A DNA stretch of 64,000 bases from Mycobacterium sp. 4858 (GCF_900240975.1 NZ_LT968775.1:682001-746000); one strand, 5' to 3'; positions 52,145 to 62,436 are shown, counted from the first letter of the stretch. Notes: a model not told the origin generated them from the sequence alone. Made by a program: numbers and translations.

Positions 52145-53242
52145 TCACTGCCGCGATCGTTCGCGCTTGACCAGCTCGACCAGCGCCAGCGGGATCCGCA
52201 TCGGCTCGGGAGCGCTTGACAGCCGCCCCGCAACCGCCCGCTCGAGCTGGTCGACGAACTCCCCGGCCCGCGCGTCGCGGACGCCGCCGTCCAGCCCGCG
52301 CACCAGGGCGGGGAACAGCGCCGCGCGGGCGAAGGCCGCCCACTGCGCCCCGAAGGCCTCGGCGTCGTGGTCCACCTGGAATCGAGCCCAGAATCGGTCC
52401 TGGGCGGTGAACAGGTCGAGACGGTCGATCGACAGGCCTTCGAAGCGTCCTCTCGGCGAGAATGGCGCGCGAAAGTCCTTCTCGCTGCGGGCAAATGTGG
52501 GAATGGTCATGCGCCGGGCCTCGTCGTGGCGCAGCAGGCCGTCGCGCACATGCTCCCGCAGCGCCGCGAGCATCGCGTCGAGCAGCGTCGGGAAACCCGG
52601 CGTGCCGTCCTCGTCGAGGGCGATCGTCATCACCACCAGCCGCCCGTCGGGGGCCAGTTCGCGGCCGCGGAACGCCACGAAGTTGTGCCAGTCCAGGGCC
52701 GCCTGGTTGGCGTAGGCCGCGTGCACGGTGTCGTCGGTGCTGTAGGCGACGTGCACGTGGTCGTGCACCTCGCCCGGCATCGTGCTCAGCCACTGTGTGG
52801 CCCACGATGACCAGCCGAGGTTGACCGTCTGTGACGGCACGATCTGATCGTAGAAGGAACGGCCGATCGACGACGCGAACGTCGCCGCGTCCAGGTGCAG
52901 GTAACTCTCGGGGTCGTCCTCGAGCGTGTGAAACAGCGCCGAGAAGTCGTTGTCCGGTATGTCGGTGTGCGCCACCAGGATTGCGTGATCGTGACGGGTG
53001 CGGCGACGCAGCACCGTGATGGCCGCGCACAGCGGCTTGAGCGAATTGTGCCCGTTGGCGGCCCCGTAGTCGGCGACGACGATGGGCTGCGGCGGCTTGG
53101 GCAGCGCCACCTGCTCGGCGGCGCGCTCGAACAACGCGATCGCCGGGGCCAGCCCGGCAGCCTGCAGCCGCGACGACTGGGTGTACACGGGTTCGGGCCG
53201 GACCACAATGCTCGATTCGGGCATCCGAGGTTCAGGCCGCAT
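52145..53242 (-). CDS. SABATH-type SAM-dependent carboxyl methyltransferase
   Basis: The 365-residue protein resembles the plant-type SABATH (Methyltransf_7) family: VVADYGAANGHNSL as SAM motif I, VNLGWSSWATQWLS as the substrate-pocket Trp loop, and DWHNFVAFRGRELAPDGRLV. Such enzymes methylate carboxyl groups of small acids such as salicylate or farnesoic acid. The bacterial substrate is unknown. The start may be 53242 or the ATG six codons in. It lies 16 bp downstream of the SDR... stop-to-start order on the minus strand places the SDR upstream, so co-transcription is likely. Confidence 0.82.
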   Translation of the reverse strand: MRPEPRMPESSIVVRPEPVYTQSSRLQAAGLAPAIALFERAAEQVALPKPPQPIVVADYGAANGHNSLKPLCAAITVLRRRTRHDHAILVAHTDIPDNDFSALFHTLEDDPESYLHLDAATFASSIGRSFYDQIVPSQTVNLGWSSWATQWLSTMPGEVHDHVHVAYSTDDTVHAAYANQAALDWHNFVAFRGRELAPDGRLVVMTIALDEDGTPGFPTLLDAMLAALREHVRDGLLRHDEARRMTIPTFARSEKDFRAPFSPRGRFEGLSIDRLDLFTAQDRFWARFQVDHDAEAFGAQWAAFARAALFPALVRGLDGGVRDARAGEFVDQLERAVAGRLSSAPEPMRIPLALVELVKRERSRQ

Positions 53243-53258
53243 GGCCCAACGATAGTCG

Positions 53259-54215
53259 TCAGCTGGGCCTGGGGTAGCGGACGCCGGTCAGCTGCTCGGA
53301 GAGTTCCCAAAGCCGTTGGCAGTCAGCCTCGTTGCGGGCTCGCTCGGGCACCTTGGCCGGTCGGACCCCACCGCCCGCGGCCTCGTAGAATCCGCGGGGC
53401 CCGTAGTACCCGCCGCCCTGGGCGTGCGGCGCGGCCGCGGCGTAGAGCGCCGGGAGGATGCCCTCGTCGATCTCCTGCCACAGGAACGGCGTGAACCGCC
53501 AGGACGCCTTGTACAGCCGTTCCATCAGCGCAGGCCGGTCGCGGCCGTGCGACGGGCCGGCGATCTGCAGGTTGGTCTTGGTCAGGCCGGGGTGCGCGGC
53601 GTTGGACATGATGCCCCAGCCGGCCGCGCGGCTACGCCGGTCCAACTCGAGGGCGAACATCAACACCGCCAGCTTCGACTGGCCGTAGGCCGACATCGCC
53701 GCGTAGGACTTCTCGAACTGGGGGTCGTCGAAGTGGATCTTGGCGTTCTGCCGGGCCGCCAGGCTGCTCAGGGAGACGACGCGCGCCTTGCCGGCGGCGC
53801 GCAGCAGCGGTACCAGGTGGCCGGTGAGGGCGAAGTGCCCGAGATGGTTGCTGCCGAACTGCAATTCGAAGCCGTCTGCGGTGGTGTCGCGTTCGGGCGG
53901 CGTCATGACGCCGGCGTTGTTGATCAGGATGTCGATGGGGCGGCCCTCGGCGTTGAGCTGCTCGCCCAGCGCCGCGACCGCGGCCAGCGACGACAGGTCC
54001 AGCGACTTGATGGTCAGCTTGGCGTCGGGCACTGTGGTGCGGATCTCCTCGATCGCCTTTTCGCCTTTGGCGCGATTGCGGATCGCCATGACGACGTCGG
54101 CGCCGGCGGCCGCGAGCCGCCGGGCCAGGCCGAAGCCCAGGCCGCTGTTGGCGCCGGTGACGATCGCCAGCTTGCCCGACAGGTCGGGCACCGTGGCGAC
54201 GAGATCGTTGGCCAT
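53259..54215 (-). CDS. Short-chain dehydrogenase (Rv2263-like)
   Basis: The 318-residue SDR has the cofactor motif [18 protein letters not shown], a catalytic Ser in SLSSLA and YGQSKLA (Tyr/Lys). An Arg after the second strand ([11 protein letters not shown]) suggests NADP. Length and position match M. tuberculosis Rv2263 beside lnt. The ATG at 54215 follows aagggagtg. The substrate is unknown. The lnt gene is divergent, 35 bp away. Confidence 0.9.
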   Translation of the reverse strand: MANDLVATVPDLSGKLAIVTGANSGLGFGLARRLAAAGADVVMAIRNRAKGEKAIEEIRTTVPDAKLTIKSLDLSSLAAVAALGEQLNAEGRPIDILINNAGVMTPPERDTTADGFELQFGSNHLGHFALTGHLVPLLRAAGKARVVSLSSLAARQNAKIHFDDPQFEKSYAAMSAYGQSKLAVLMFALELDRRSRAAGWGIMSNAAHPGLTKTNLQIAGPSHGRDRPALMERLYKASWRFTPFLWQEIDEGILPALYAAAAPHAQGGGYYGPRGFYEAAGGGVRPAKVPERARNEADCQRLWELSEQLTGVRYPRPS

Positions 54216-54250
54216 GCGAATCACTCCCTTCGTGTGCGCCCCGTCATAGT

Positions 54251-55738
54251 GTGCTCTTTGTGTCGGCTCGTCGACAGCGCATCCGCGGCTGGGCGGCCGC
54301 GTTGGTCCTCGGCGTGCTGCCCGCGCTCGCCTTTCCCGCGCCGGCGTGGTGGTGGCTGGCCTGGTTCGGCCTGGTGCCGCTGCTGCTGTTGGTGCGGGCC
54401 GCGCCGACCCCGTGGGAGGCGTCCGTGCGGGCCTGGTTCGGCGTCGCCGGGTACGTGCTGACCACGCAGTACTGGCTGGTGACGTTCGTGGGCCCGTTGC
54501 TGGTGGTGATGGCCGCCGGCTTCGGCGCGCTCTGGCTGCCCTGGGGGTGGTTGGCGCATCGGTTGCTGTCCGCGCCGGTCGGACCGGGCCGGACGGTCGC
54601 GGCCGTGATGGTGTTGCCCAGCGCGTGGGTGGCGGCCGAGGCCGTGCGGTCCTGGCCGCCGCTCGGTGGGTCGTGGGCGGCATTGGGCGCGTCCCAATCC
54701 GCGCAGCCCGTCACCCTGGCGTCGGCGTCGTTGGGCGGGGTGTGGCTGACGAGTTTCCTTGTGGCCGCGGTCAATACGGCTCTGGTGGGTGCCTTCGTGC
54801 ATCGCGAGCTGTCCGGCCGGCTCGTCGTCCTGGGCTGCGCGGTGGGGCTGGCGGCGGTCGGCCCGGCCTGGTATTTCCTGGGCCCGATGCCCGCGGGCGG
54901 TCCCACGGTGCGGGTGGCGCTGGTGCAGCCCGGCGACATCGCCGACGCCGGCGCGCGCCAGGCCGCAAGCGAGGAGCTCACCGCCTCGGTTGCGGGTCAG
55001 CGCCCGGACTTGGTGGTCTGGGGAGAAAGCAGCGTGGGATCCGATCTCGCCAGCCACCCGGAGGTTGTGGCGCGGCTTGCCGAATTGTCCCGGCGGGTGG
55101 GCGCGGACCTGTTGGTCAACGTCGACGCGCCCGCGCCCGGCGGAGGGATCTACAAGTCGGCGGTGCTCATCGGGCCGGGCGGAACCTTGGGCACGTATCA
55201 GAAGACCCGGCTGGTGCCGTTCGGCGAATACGTGCCGCTGCGACCGCTTTTCGGCTGGATCACCCGCCACAGCAGGGCCGCCGCCGAGGACCGGCAGCGC
55301 GGGACCGGACCCGTCGTGTTGCATGCCGGCGCCCTGGCGATCGGCCCGTTGGTCAGCTACGAGACCCTGTTCTCCGACCTCGCCCGCCGGGAGGCGCAAC
55401 TGGGTGCGGAGCTGTTGGTCTATCAGAGCTCCACGTCGTCATACCAGGGGAGTTGGGCGCAGCCGCAGTTGGCCGCGCAGCCGGCCGTCCGCGCCGTCGA
55501 GGCGGGCCGCCCGGCCGTGCACGCCGCATTGTCCGGCGACAGCTCGGCCTTCGACGCGCAAGGCCACCGGCTGGCGTGGTGCCCGTCGAACGTTCGCGGC
55601 GTAACCGTGGTGAGCGTGCCGCTGCGGTCGCGCGTCACGCCCTACCAACGGCTGGGCGACAGGGTGCCGGTGTTGGCCTTCGTCGTCCTCGTGGTGGCGC
55701 TGGTGCGCTGGCGGCGCCCCGCCCGCGGTGGCGGGTGA
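54251..55738 (+). CDS. lnt: Apolipoprotein N-acyltransferase (Lnt), active-site Cys replaced by Ser
   Basis: The 495-residue membrane protein has several N-terminal helices and a nitrilase-like domain. The catalytic Glu lies in VVWGESSVG, and the Lys and second acid in [12 protein letters not shown]. The expected Cys (usually in CYE) is Ser369 in LVSYETLF. Lnt adds the third acyl chain to bacterial lipoproteins. M. tuberculosis has this gene split as Rv2262c/Rv2261c; here it is one frame. With Ser instead of Cys it may be weakly active or have another role. The start is GTG 54251 or GTG 54260. Confidence 0.88.
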   Translation: MLFVSARRQRIRGWAAALVLGVLPALAFPAPAWWWLAWFGLVPLLLLVRAAPTPWEASVRAWFGVAGYVLTTQYWLVTFVGPLLVVMAAGFGALWLPWGWLAHRLLSAPVGPGRTVAAVMVLPSAWVAAEAVRSWPPLGGSWAALGASQSAQPVTLASASLGGVWLTSFLVAAVNTALVGAFVHRELSGRLVVLGCAVGLAAVGPAWYFLGPMPAGGPTVRVALVQPGDIADAGARQAASEELTASVAGQRPDLVVWGESSVGSDLASHPEVVARLAELSRRVGADLLVNVDAPAPGGGIYKSAVLIGPGGTLGTYQKTRLVPFGEYVPLRPLFGWITRHSRAAAEDRQRGTGPVVLHAGALAIGPLVSYETLFSDLARREAQLGAELLVYQSSTSSYQGSWAQPQLAAQPAVRAVEAGRPAVHAALSGDSSAFDAQGHRLAWCPSNVRGVTVVSVPLRSRVTPYQRLGDRVPVLAFVVLVVALVRWRRPARGGG

Positions 55739-55912
55739 GCAGGTGAAGCGCCGGATCCTCAAGGGGCTCTTGCGGACGCGGCTCTCTCAGACCACTAGTC
55801 GACGCTCGAATTTGATATCGCCGGTGATATCAAGTTTCGCGATCGGATGGTGGTCTACAAACTGGTACCTATGTGACCGATGTGACGAGCGTGATCCTAT
55901 GCGGCGAACCGC

Positions 55913-56536
55913 TCAGTGCCCGCGGGCCACCCACTCCTCGTAGTGCACGATCTCGTCGCCGATCGTGGTGCTGTCGCCGTGGCCCGTGTGCACCACCGTC
56001 TCGCCGGGCAGCTTGCCCAGCCGCTCGGAGATGGACTGCAGGATGGTCGGGAAATCCGAATACGAGCGGCCCGTCGCGCCCGGGCCGCCGGAGAACAGGG
56101 TGTCCCCGCTGAACACCACACCCAGGTCGTGCGAATACCAGCACACCGACCCCGGGGAGTGGCCCGGGGTGTGCATCGCCCGCAGCTCGGTACCGCCCAC
56201 GCTGAGCGTCTCGCCGTCGGAGATGGAGCGAAAGTCGCTGTCGGGATGCGTCATTCGCCACAGCACGTCGTCGGCCGGATGCAGCAGCACCGGCGCGTCG
56301 AGCGTCTTGCCCAGTTCCGGTGCGACCGTCACGTGGTCGTTGTGCCCGTGCGTGCACACCACCGCGACGACGTGGCGGCCTGCCACGGCCTCGACGATCG
56401 GCTCGGCCGTGTGCGCGGCGTCGAACACCACCACGTTGGAGTTGTCACCGATCAGCCAGATGTTGTTGTCGACTTCCCAACTGCCGCCGTCTAATTCGAA
56501 CGTGCCCTGGGTGACCACCTGCTGAATCTCAACCAT
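55913..56536 (-). CDS. Metallo-beta-lactamase-fold hydrolase (Rv2260-like)
   Basis: The 207-residue protein has the metal motif THGHNDH (HxHxDH), a His in MHTPGHSPG, Asp in FSGDTLF and a final His in HTGHGD: a complete binuclear site of the glyoxalase II-like group. Its ATG overlaps the mscR stop by one base (TGATG), so it is coupled to mscR. It probably hydrolyses the mycothiol thioester or S-acyl product made by MscR (inference from the pairing, as in glyoxalase-type detoxification). Confidence 0.9.
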   Translation of the reverse strand: MVEIQQVVTQGTFELDGGSWEVDNNIWLIGDNSNVVVFDAAHTAEPIVEAVAGRHVVAVVCTHGHNDHVTVAPELGKTLDAPVLLHPADDVLWRMTHPDSDFRSISDGETLSVGGTELRAMHTPGHSPGSVCWYSHDLGVVFSGDTLFSGGPGATGRSYSDFPTILQSISERLGKLPGETVVHTGHGDSTTIGDEIVHYEEWVARGH

Positions 56537-57621
56537 CAGAGCACCACCACCGAACGCAGCACCTTGCCCCCGTGCATCTTGTGGAAGGCCTCCTCGACGT
56601 CTCCGAGGCCGATGCGCTCGGAGACGAACTGCTCCAGCGGCAGCCGGCCCTGCAGGTAGAGGTCGATCAGGGTCGGGAAGTCGCGCTCGGGCAGACAGTC
56701 GCCGTACCACGACGACTTCAGCGACCCGCCTCGGCTGAAGAAGTCGATCAGCGGCATCTCGAGCTTCATGTCGGGCATCGGAACCCCCACCAGCACAACG
56801 GTTCCCGCGAGGTCGCGGGCGTAGAAGGCCTGCTTCCAGGTTTCGGGCCGGCCGACGGCGTCGATGGCGACGTTGACCCCGAATCCGTCGGTGAGGTCCT
56901 GGATGGCCTCGACGACGTCGGCCTGGCGGGCGTTGACGGTGTGGGTGGCGCCGAACTTGCGGGCCCAGTCCAGCTTGGTGTCGTCGGTGTCGACCGCGAT
57001 GATGCGCCGGGCGCCGACGAGCGCGGCACCGGCGATGGCGGCGTCGCCGACGCCGCCGCAGCCGATCCCCGCGACGGTGTCGTCGCGGGTCACCCCGCCG
57101 GTGTTGATCGCCGCGCCGATGCCCGCCATCAGCCCGCAGCCGAGTAGGCCCGCGACGGCTGGGTCGGCGGCGGGATCGACCTTGGTGCACTGGCCGGCGT
57201 GCACCAGCGTCTTGTCGGCGAACGCTCCGATCCCCAGCGCGGGCGTCAGCTCCGTGCCGTCGGTCAGCGTCATCTTCTGGGCGGCGTTGAAGGTGTCGAA
57301 ACACAGGTGCGGGCGGCCGCGCTTGCAGGCCCGGCACTGGCCGCAGACGGCACGCCAGTTCAGGATCACGAAGTCGCCGGGCTCGACCCCGGTGACCCCG
57401 GGCCCGACCGCCTCGACCCGGCCGGCGGCCTCGTGGCCCAGCAGGAAGGGATACTCGTCGTTGATGCCGCCCTCGCGGTAGGTCAAATCGGTGTGGCACA
57501 CCCCGCAGGCGATGACGTCGACCAGAGCCTCGCCGGGTCCGGGGTCCGGAACGACGATGTCCACCAGCTCGACGGGTTCGCCCTTCTTTCGTGAAATCAC
57601 GCCGCGCACTGTCTGACTCAT
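56536..57621 (-). CDS. mscR: MscR: S-nitrosomycothiol reductase / mycothiol-dependent formaldehyde dehydrogenase
   Basis: The 361-residue zinc alcohol dehydrogenase has the catalytic zinc Cys in IACGVCHTD, His in GHEAAG, a structural zinc cluster with Cys in [15 protein letters not shown], and the NAD motif [12 protein letters not shown]. It matches Rv2259. With mycothiol it oxidises formaldehyde and reduces S-nitrosomycothiol, protecting against nitrosative stress. The ATG at 57621 is preferred to an upstream frame. The MBL-hydrolase gene follows with a one-base overlap. Confidence 0.92.
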   Translation of the reverse strand: MSQTVRGVISRKKGEPVELVDIVVPDPGPGEALVDVIACGVCHTDLTYREGGINDEYPFLLGHEAAGRVEAVGPGVTGVEPGDFVILNWRAVCGQCRACKRGRPHLCFDTFNAAQKMTLTDGTELTPALGIGAFADKTLVHAGQCTKVDPAADPAVAGLLGCGLMAGIGAAINTGGVTRDDTVAGIGCGGVGDAAIAGAALVGARRIIAVDTDDTKLDWARKFGATHTVNARQADVVEAIQDLTDGFGVNVAIDAVGRPETWKQAFYARDLAGTVVLVGVPMPDMKLEMPLIDFFSRGGSLKSSWYGDCLPERDFPTLIDLYLQGRLPLEQFVSERIGLGDVEEAFHKMHGGKVLRSVVVL

Positions 57622-57653
57622 GGCCACCAACCTACGGTGTACCGTCGCAGGGC

Positions 57654-58727
57654 ATGCGCGCCGGTGACGAGACCGCCTCCGAAACGTCAGAAGAATTCAG
57701 CGAACGAATTGCCGCGGCCATCGACGGCGCCAGCCTGACCCTGCTGCTGAGCATCGGGCACCAGACCGGTCTGCTGGACACGATGGCCGGACTGGCGCCG
57801 TCCACCAGCGCGCAGATCGCCGAAGCGGCCGGCCTCGACGAGCGTTACGTGCGCGAGTGGCTGGCCGGCATGACGACCGGACGCGTCGTCGACTACGACG
57901 CCGCCACCGCCACCTACTCGCTGCCCGCGCACCGCGCCGCCGTGCTGACCCGGGCGGCCGGGCCGGACAACCTGGCCCTGGTGGCCCTGTTCGTCCCGCA
58001 GCTCGCCGAGGTCGAACAGAAGATCATCGGCTGCTTCCGCGACGGCGGCGGCCTGCACTACGGCGAGTTCCCCCGGTTCCACGCGCTGATGGCTGAGCAG
58101 AGCGGCGTGGTGTACGACAAGGCGTTGGTCGACGTCGTGCTGCCGCTGGTCGACGGGCTCGTCGAGCGCCTGCGCGGCGGAGCCGACGTGGCCGACTTCG
58201 GCTGCGGCAGCGGCCACGCGATCAACGTGATGGCGCGGGCGTTCCCGGCCAGCCGGTTCACCGGCATCGACTTCTCCGACGAGGCCATCGCCGTCGGCGC
58301 CCGCGAGGCCGCCGACCTCGGCCTGGCGAACGCGAGCTTCGAGAGCCACAACCTGGCGCAGCTGGACAAGCGGGACGCCTTCGACCTCATCACGGTCTTC
58401 GACGCCATCCACGACCAGGCCCAGCCGGCGCGGGTGCTGGAGAACATCCACCGCGCCCTGCGGCCCGGCGGCGTCCTGCTGATGGCCGACATCAAGGCGT
58501 CCAGCCGGCTCGAGGACAACGTCGGCGTGCCGATGAGCACCTACCTCTACACCACCTCGCTGATGCACTGCATGACGGTGTCGCTGGCCTTGGACGGCGC
58601 CGGGCTGGGCGCCGCCTGGGGGACACAGCTGGCCACGGCGATGCTGAGCGACGCCGGCTTCGGCGACGTTCGGGTGGCGGAGATCGAGTCCGACCCGATC
58701 AACAACTACTACATCGCCTCTAAGTGA
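57654..58727 (+). CDS. SAM-dependent methyltransferase with N-terminal winged helix (Rv2258c-like)
   Basis: The 357-residue protein has an N-terminal winged-helix domain ([20 protein letters not shown]) and a C-terminal class I methyltransferase domain with motif [17 protein letters not shown]. It resembles M. tuberculosis Rv2258c. Substrate unknown. The ATG at 57654 is chosen; it is divergent from mscR by 32 bp. Its stop overlaps the next start by one base (TGATG). Confidence 0.88.
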   Translation: MRAGDETASETSEEFSERIAAAIDGASLTLLLSIGHQTGLLDTMAGLAPSTSAQIAEAAGLDERYVREWLAGMTTGRVVDYDAATATYSLPAHRAAVLTRAAGPDNLALVALFVPQLAEVEQKIIGCFRDGGGLHYGEFPRFHALMAEQSGVVYDKALVDVVLPLVDGLVERLRGGADVADFGCGSGHAINVMARAFPASRFTGIDFSDEAIAVGAREAADLGLANASFESHNLAQLDKRDAFDLITVFDAIHDQAQPARVLENIHRALRPGGVLLMADIKASSRLEDNVGVPMSTYLYTTSLMHCMTVSLALDGAGLGAAWGTQLATAMLSDAGFGDVRVAEIESDPINNYYIASK

Positions 58728-59545
58728 TGCCGGCCCTCGACGCCCTGGACGACTGGCCGGTCGAGGCCGCCGCCGCGGCGGTGATCGGGCCCGGCGGGGT
58801 GCTGGCCAGCCACGGCGACACCGAACGGGTCTTCGAGCTGGCGTCGGTGACCAAGCCGTTGGTGGCGCGCGCCGTGCAGGTGGCCGTCGAAGAGGGCGTC
58901 GTCGACCTGGACACCGCCGCCGGACCGCCCGGTGCCACCATCCGGCACCTCCTGGCCCACGCGTCCGGCCTGGCCATGCACAACGACCACGTGCTGGCCG
59001 CCCCCGGGGCACGGCGCATCTACTCCAACCACGGTTTCACCGTGCTGGCCCGGGCGGTGGAGCGCGAGTCGGGGATCGAGTTCGGCCGCTACCTGGCCGA
59101 GGCCGTGTGCGAACCCCTGGGCATGGCGGCGACCCGGCTGGACGGCGGCGCGGCGGCCGCCGGGTTCGGGGCGAGGTCCACCGTGACCGACCTGGCCGCC
59201 TTCGCCGGCGACCTGCTGCGACCGGCGACGGTCTCGGCCGAGCTGCACGCCGAGGCGACGGCCGTGCAATTTCCCGGCCTGGACGGCGTGTTGCCCGGTT
59301 ACGGCGTCCAGCGGCCCAACGACTGGGGGCTGGGCTTCGAGATCAGGGACGCGAAATCGCCGCACTGGACGGGCGCGGGCAACTCGCCGCGAACGTACGG
59401 CCATTTCGGCCAGGCGGGGGGCTTCATCTGGGCGGATCCCGAACGGGACCTGGCCCTGGTGACCCTGACCAACCGCGATTTCGGGGAGTGGGCACTGCGG
59501 CCGTGGCCTGCGCTTTCCGACGCCGTGCTGGCCGAATACGCCTAA
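58727..59545 (+). CDS. Class C beta-lactamase/serine hydrolase family protein (Rv2257c-like)
   Basis: The 272-residue protein has SVTK (SxxK nucleophile motif) near residue 43, YSNHG (YxN) near residue 101 and HFGQAGG as the third motif, as in class C beta-lactamase-related esterases and carboxypeptidases. There is no signal peptide, so it is probably cytoplasmic. Coupled to the methyltransferase gene upstream. The substrate is unknown. Confidence 0.87.
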   Translation: MPALDALDDWPVEAAAAAVIGPGGVLASHGDTERVFELASVTKPLVARAVQVAVEEGVVDLDTAAGPPGATIRHLLAHASGLAMHNDHVLAAPGARRIYSNHGFTVLARAVERESGIEFGRYLAEAVCEPLGMAATRLDGGAAAAGFGARSTVTDLAAFAGDLLRPATVSAELHAEATAVQFPGLDGVLPGYGVQRPNDWGLGFEIRDAKSPHWTGAGNSPRTYGHFGQAGGFIWADPERDLALVTLTNRDFGEWALRPWPALSDAVLAEYA

Positions 59546-59686
59546 GAGAAAATGCACACTAGCGCAACATGGGTATCACAGGGCACAATAGACACGCACG
59601 ACACACAAAATAGTTAGCAATCCTGCTTTCCAGGTGCCGCCAGGTCGTTGGGGAAGACGTCCCTCGCGGAACCGAAGGAGCAGGAA

Positions 59687-60199
59687 ATGCGTGCGTCGAA
59701 TCAATTCGCCGACGTGACGACTGGCGTGGTGTACGTGCACGCTTCGCCGGCGGCGGTATGCCCGCATGTCGAGTGGGCGTTGTCGTCGACCCTGGGGTCG
59801 AAGGCGAACCTCACGTGGACGCCGCAGCCGGCCATGCCCGGACAACTGCGCGCCGTCACCAACTGGGTCGGGCCGGTGGGCACCGGCGCGAGGCTGGCCA
59901 ACGCCTTGCGCTCCTGGTCGGTGCTGCGGTTCGAGGTCACCGAGGACCCCAGCCCCGGAGTGGACGGCCAGCGGTTCAGCCACACCCCGCAGCTCGGCCT
60001 CTGGAGCGGGTCGATGAGCGCGAACGGCGACGTCATGGTCGGGGAGATGCGGCTGCGCGCACTGATGGCCCACGGCGCCGACACCCTGGCCGCCGAGCTG
60101 GACACGGTGCTGGGAACGGCATGGGACGACGCCCTCGAGGCGTACCGCGACGGTGGCGAGGTCGGCGAGGTGACCTGGCTCAGTCGGGGCGTCGGCTAG
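59687..60199 (+). CDS. Conserved hypothetical protein (Rv2256c-like)
   Basis: The 170-residue protein follows an aaggag ribosome site. It contains a conserved run of Trp/Pro-rich beta strands (LTWTPQPAMPGQLRAV; NWVGPVGTGARLANAL; RFSHTPQLGLWSGSM) and an acidic C-terminus. Size and position match Rv2256c. No catalytic motif is recognisable; a small ligand-binding beta fold is possible. Confidence 0.78.
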   Translation: MRASNQFADVTTGVVYVHASPAAVCPHVEWALSSTLGSKANLTWTPQPAMPGQLRAVTNWVGPVGTGARLANALRSWSVLRFEVTEDPSPGVDGQRFSHTPQLGLWSGSMSANGDVMVGEMRLRALMAHGADTLAAELDTVLGTAWDDALEAYRDGGEVGEVTWLSRGVG

Positions 60200-60214
60200 C
60201 CGCGCGCTTGACGG

Positions 60215-60697
60215 CTATGAGGGCTCATCTTCGGCGGGGGAGTCGTCGTCTTCAGCCAGGTGGCGCAGCACTCGTTCGTTGAGGGCGGCGAGCATGTCAA
60301 GCTCGGCCGGGGTGAGCAGGTCGATGAAGTTCCGCCGGACGTCCTCCACGTGCCCGGGTGCCGCCTTCTCGATGGCGGCGCGGCCGGCCGGTAGCAGGCA
60401 GACCATGGTGCTGCGAGCGTCGTTGGGGTTCGGCTCGCGGCAGATCAGCCCGTCCTTCTGCATGCGCCGCACCTGGTGGGAGACACGGCTCTTCTCCCAT
60501 CCCAGTGTGTTGCACAGGTCGTGCGCGGGCATGCGGTCCCCGTCGTGGCTTGAGAGCACCGCCAGGATCTCGTAGTCGGCCCCGGACAGACCCGATTTTT
60601 GCAGGCCCCGGTTCAGGTGCACGTCGAGCTGATGATGTGCGTGCTGGAAGGCCCGCCAGGCGCGGTCTTCACGAGGGTCCAGCCAATTCGGTTCCAT
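60215..60697 (-). CDS. MarR-family transcriptional regulator
   Basis: The 160-residue protein has the MarR winged-helix fold: DYEILAVLSSHDGDRMPAHDL, LGWEKSRVSHQVRRMQKDGL (recognition helix and wing) and RSTMVCLLPAGRAAIEKAAP. It is divergent from the F420-NADP reductase-like gene, and two perfect palindromes lie in the shared region. It probably represses itself and that gene. The ATG at 60697 is chosen over the GTG just before it. Confidence 0.92.
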   Translation of the reverse strand: MEPNWLDPREDRAWRAFQHAHHQLDVHLNRGLQKSGLSGADYEILAVLSSHDGDRMPAHDLCNTLGWEKSRVSHQVRRMQKDGLICREPNPNDARSTMVCLLPAGRAAIEKAAPGHVEDVRRNFIDLLTPAELDMLAALNERVLRHLAEDDDSPAEDEPS

Positions 60698-60719
60698 CAC
60701 CCACCATGCTAGCGGATTG

Positions 60720-60762
60720 GTTGACTCGTCAACAAACCTTCCTTAAGGTTGAGTAGTCAACC
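60720..60762. promoter_or_regulatory. Twin MarR operator palindromes
   Basis: Two related inverted repeats flank a ccttaagg palindrome: gttgac-tc-gtcaac at 60720-60733 and ggttga-gtag-tcaacc at 60747-60762, with centres about 28 bp apart. They lie 22-93 bases from the two divergent start codons, the expected spot for a MarR regulator to block both promoters. Confidence 0.72.
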
Positions 60763-60790
60763 TTTCCGACGAGTTCAGACGGGACACCTC

Positions 60791-61414
60791 ATGAGCAAGA
60801 TCAGCATCATCGGCACCGGCAACATGACCCGCGCCATCGGCGCTTTGGCGGTAGCGGGCGGCAACGCCGTCGAAGTCATCGGCCGTGATCGATCCAAGGC
60901 CGCTGACCTGGCCAAGGCTCTCGGCGGCAGCGCCACGACGGGAGAGTTCGGCGCCGTCCCGTCGGGGGACATCGTCATCGTGTCCGTGTTGTATGCCGAC
61001 GTCGTTCCGGTCGTCGCCCAGTACGGGGACGCCCTCGCGGGCAAGGTCATCGTCGACATCAGCAACCCGTTCAATTCCGCGGCCGACGGGCTGGCGATCC
61101 CTGATGACACCTCCGTCGCGCAGGAAGTTGCCAAGGTGGCCCCGGCCAGCGCCAGCGTGGTGAAGGCATTCAACACGATCTTCGGTGTGGTGCTGGCCCA
61201 GGGCCGGCCGCTCGACGTCTTCATCGCCGGCGACGACGCGCGCGCCAAGGCGGCCGTGGCGGAGTTCATCGAGAGCCTCGGGCTGCGCCCACTGGACGTC
61301 GGCGGCTTGAACATGGCGCACTGGCTGGAAGGAACGGGCCTGGTCGTGATGGGCCTGGCCCGCCACGGGGTGGGGAACTTCGACTTCGCCCTCGGCGCCA
61401 CCGTTCCCGCCTGA
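60791..61414 (+). CDS. NADPH-dependent F420 reductase-like oxidoreductase
   Basis: The 207-residue protein has the Rossmann motif IIGTGNMTRAIG and NADP-binding Arg (VIGRDRSK), with VKAFNTIFG and LGLRPLDVGGLNMA typical of F420:NADP+ oxidoreductases and related small reductases (YwnB-like). It may move electrons between NADPH and F420 or reduce a stress-produced substrate. Its divergent MarR gene suggests inducible control by an aromatic or oxidant ligand. An F420-dependent LLM enzyme follows 83 bp later. Confidence 0.85.
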   Translation: MSKISIIGTGNMTRAIGALAVAGGNAVEVIGRDRSKAADLAKALGGSATTGEFGAVPSGDIVIVSVLYADVVPVVAQYGDALAGKVIVDISNPFNSAADGLAIPDDTSVAQEVAKVAPASASVVKAFNTIFGVVLAQGRPLDVFIAGDDARAKAAVAEFIESLGLRPLDVGGLNMAHWLEGTGLVVMGLARHGVGNFDFALGATVPA

Positions 61415-61497
61415 GTCACCCCGGTCCACGCCGTCAACGACAAGGGGCGCCGTGCGCCCGGGGCAATGGTTGATGGATCACTGAAAGGAATTCTCTA

Positions 61498-62388
61498 ATG
61501 AAACTTGGTTTCGCTATTCCCATAGTCGGGCCCGCGGTCAGCGGCGCCGCTGACCTGGCCGCGTTCTGCCGCGGACTTGAGGACCTTGGTTATGACACGC
61601 TGTGGGTCGGCGATCGCTTGGTCACGCCGGTTGATATGCACAGCGCCTACCCGGGCAAAGAACAGCCGTACCCGCCGCAGATGACTCGTTACCTCGACCC
61701 GGTGCTGCTGTGGACGGTCGCCGCGACGGCAACCAGCCGGGTGCGACTGAACTCCAGCACGCTCAGCACGTTCTACTACGAGCCGGTGCACTTGGCCCGG
61801 CTGCTGACCACGCTCGACGTGCTGAGCGACGGCCGCCTTGACGTTGGCGTGGGAATCGGGTGGATGAAGGACGAGCACGATATCGCCCGCGGCGCGGACT
61901 GGCGCCGACGCGGACGGATGCTCGATGACCTGCTGGCGTTCCTACACCGGTGGTGGACGACCACCCCGGTGTCCTGGGACAGCGAGTTCTTCTCGCTGCC
62001 GCCGGTCCATGCCGAGCTGCGTCCGGTCCAGGCCGGCGGTCCGCCCATCTGGATCGGCGGTGTCAGCGAGGCCGCGATGCGCCGGGTCGGCCGCCGCGGC
62101 ACCGGCTGGCTGGGGGTCGAGGAGCTGCAGGACGAGTTCACCGACCACTTGTGGTCGATTGCGCGTCGTGCGGCGAAGGAGGCCGGCCGCGATCCCGACG
62201 CGCTGAAGACGGCCATGCGGATCAACCTCGAACCGGGCACGTCGGTCGACTCGCTTGCCGGCAAGCTCAAGCGCCTGGCCGGGTCCGGCGTTGATGAGGC
62301 GTTCGTGGACGCGTTCGCAGCGTTTCCCAGCCTTGACCAGACGCTTGACTTCGCGAGCCAGGTGATCGCGCACACCGGTCGGTTGTGA
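61498..62388 (+). CDS. LLM-class F420-dependent oxidoreductase
   Basis: The 296-residue luciferase-like TIM barrel starts MKLGFAIPIVGP and includes LGYDTLWVGDRL, VGVGIGWMKDEHD and PPIWIGGVSEAAMRR, a layout typical of mycobacterial F420-dependent (TIGR03619-type) enzymes. A gaaagga ribosome site lies nine bases before the ATG. Placed behind the NADPH/F420 reductase-like gene, it may use F420H2 supplied by it. The substrate is unknown. Confidence 0.9.
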   Translation: MKLGFAIPIVGPAVSGAADLAAFCRGLEDLGYDTLWVGDRLVTPVDMHSAYPGKEQPYPPQMTRYLDPVLLWTVAATATSRVRLNSSTLSTFYYEPVHLARLLTTLDVLSDGRLDVGVGIGWMKDEHDIARGADWRRRGRMLDDLLAFLHRWWTTTPVSWDSEFFSLPPVHAELRPVQAGGPPIWIGGVSEAAMRRVGRRGTGWLGVEELQDEFTDHLWSIARRAAKEAGRDPDALKTAMRINLEPGTSVDSLAGKLKRLAGSGVDEAFVDAFAAFPSLDQTLDFASQVIAHTGRL

Positions 62389-62436
62389 CTCGTGGGAAAG
62401 CTGGACGGCAAGATGGCTCGTAGCTGTGTGCCCAAA

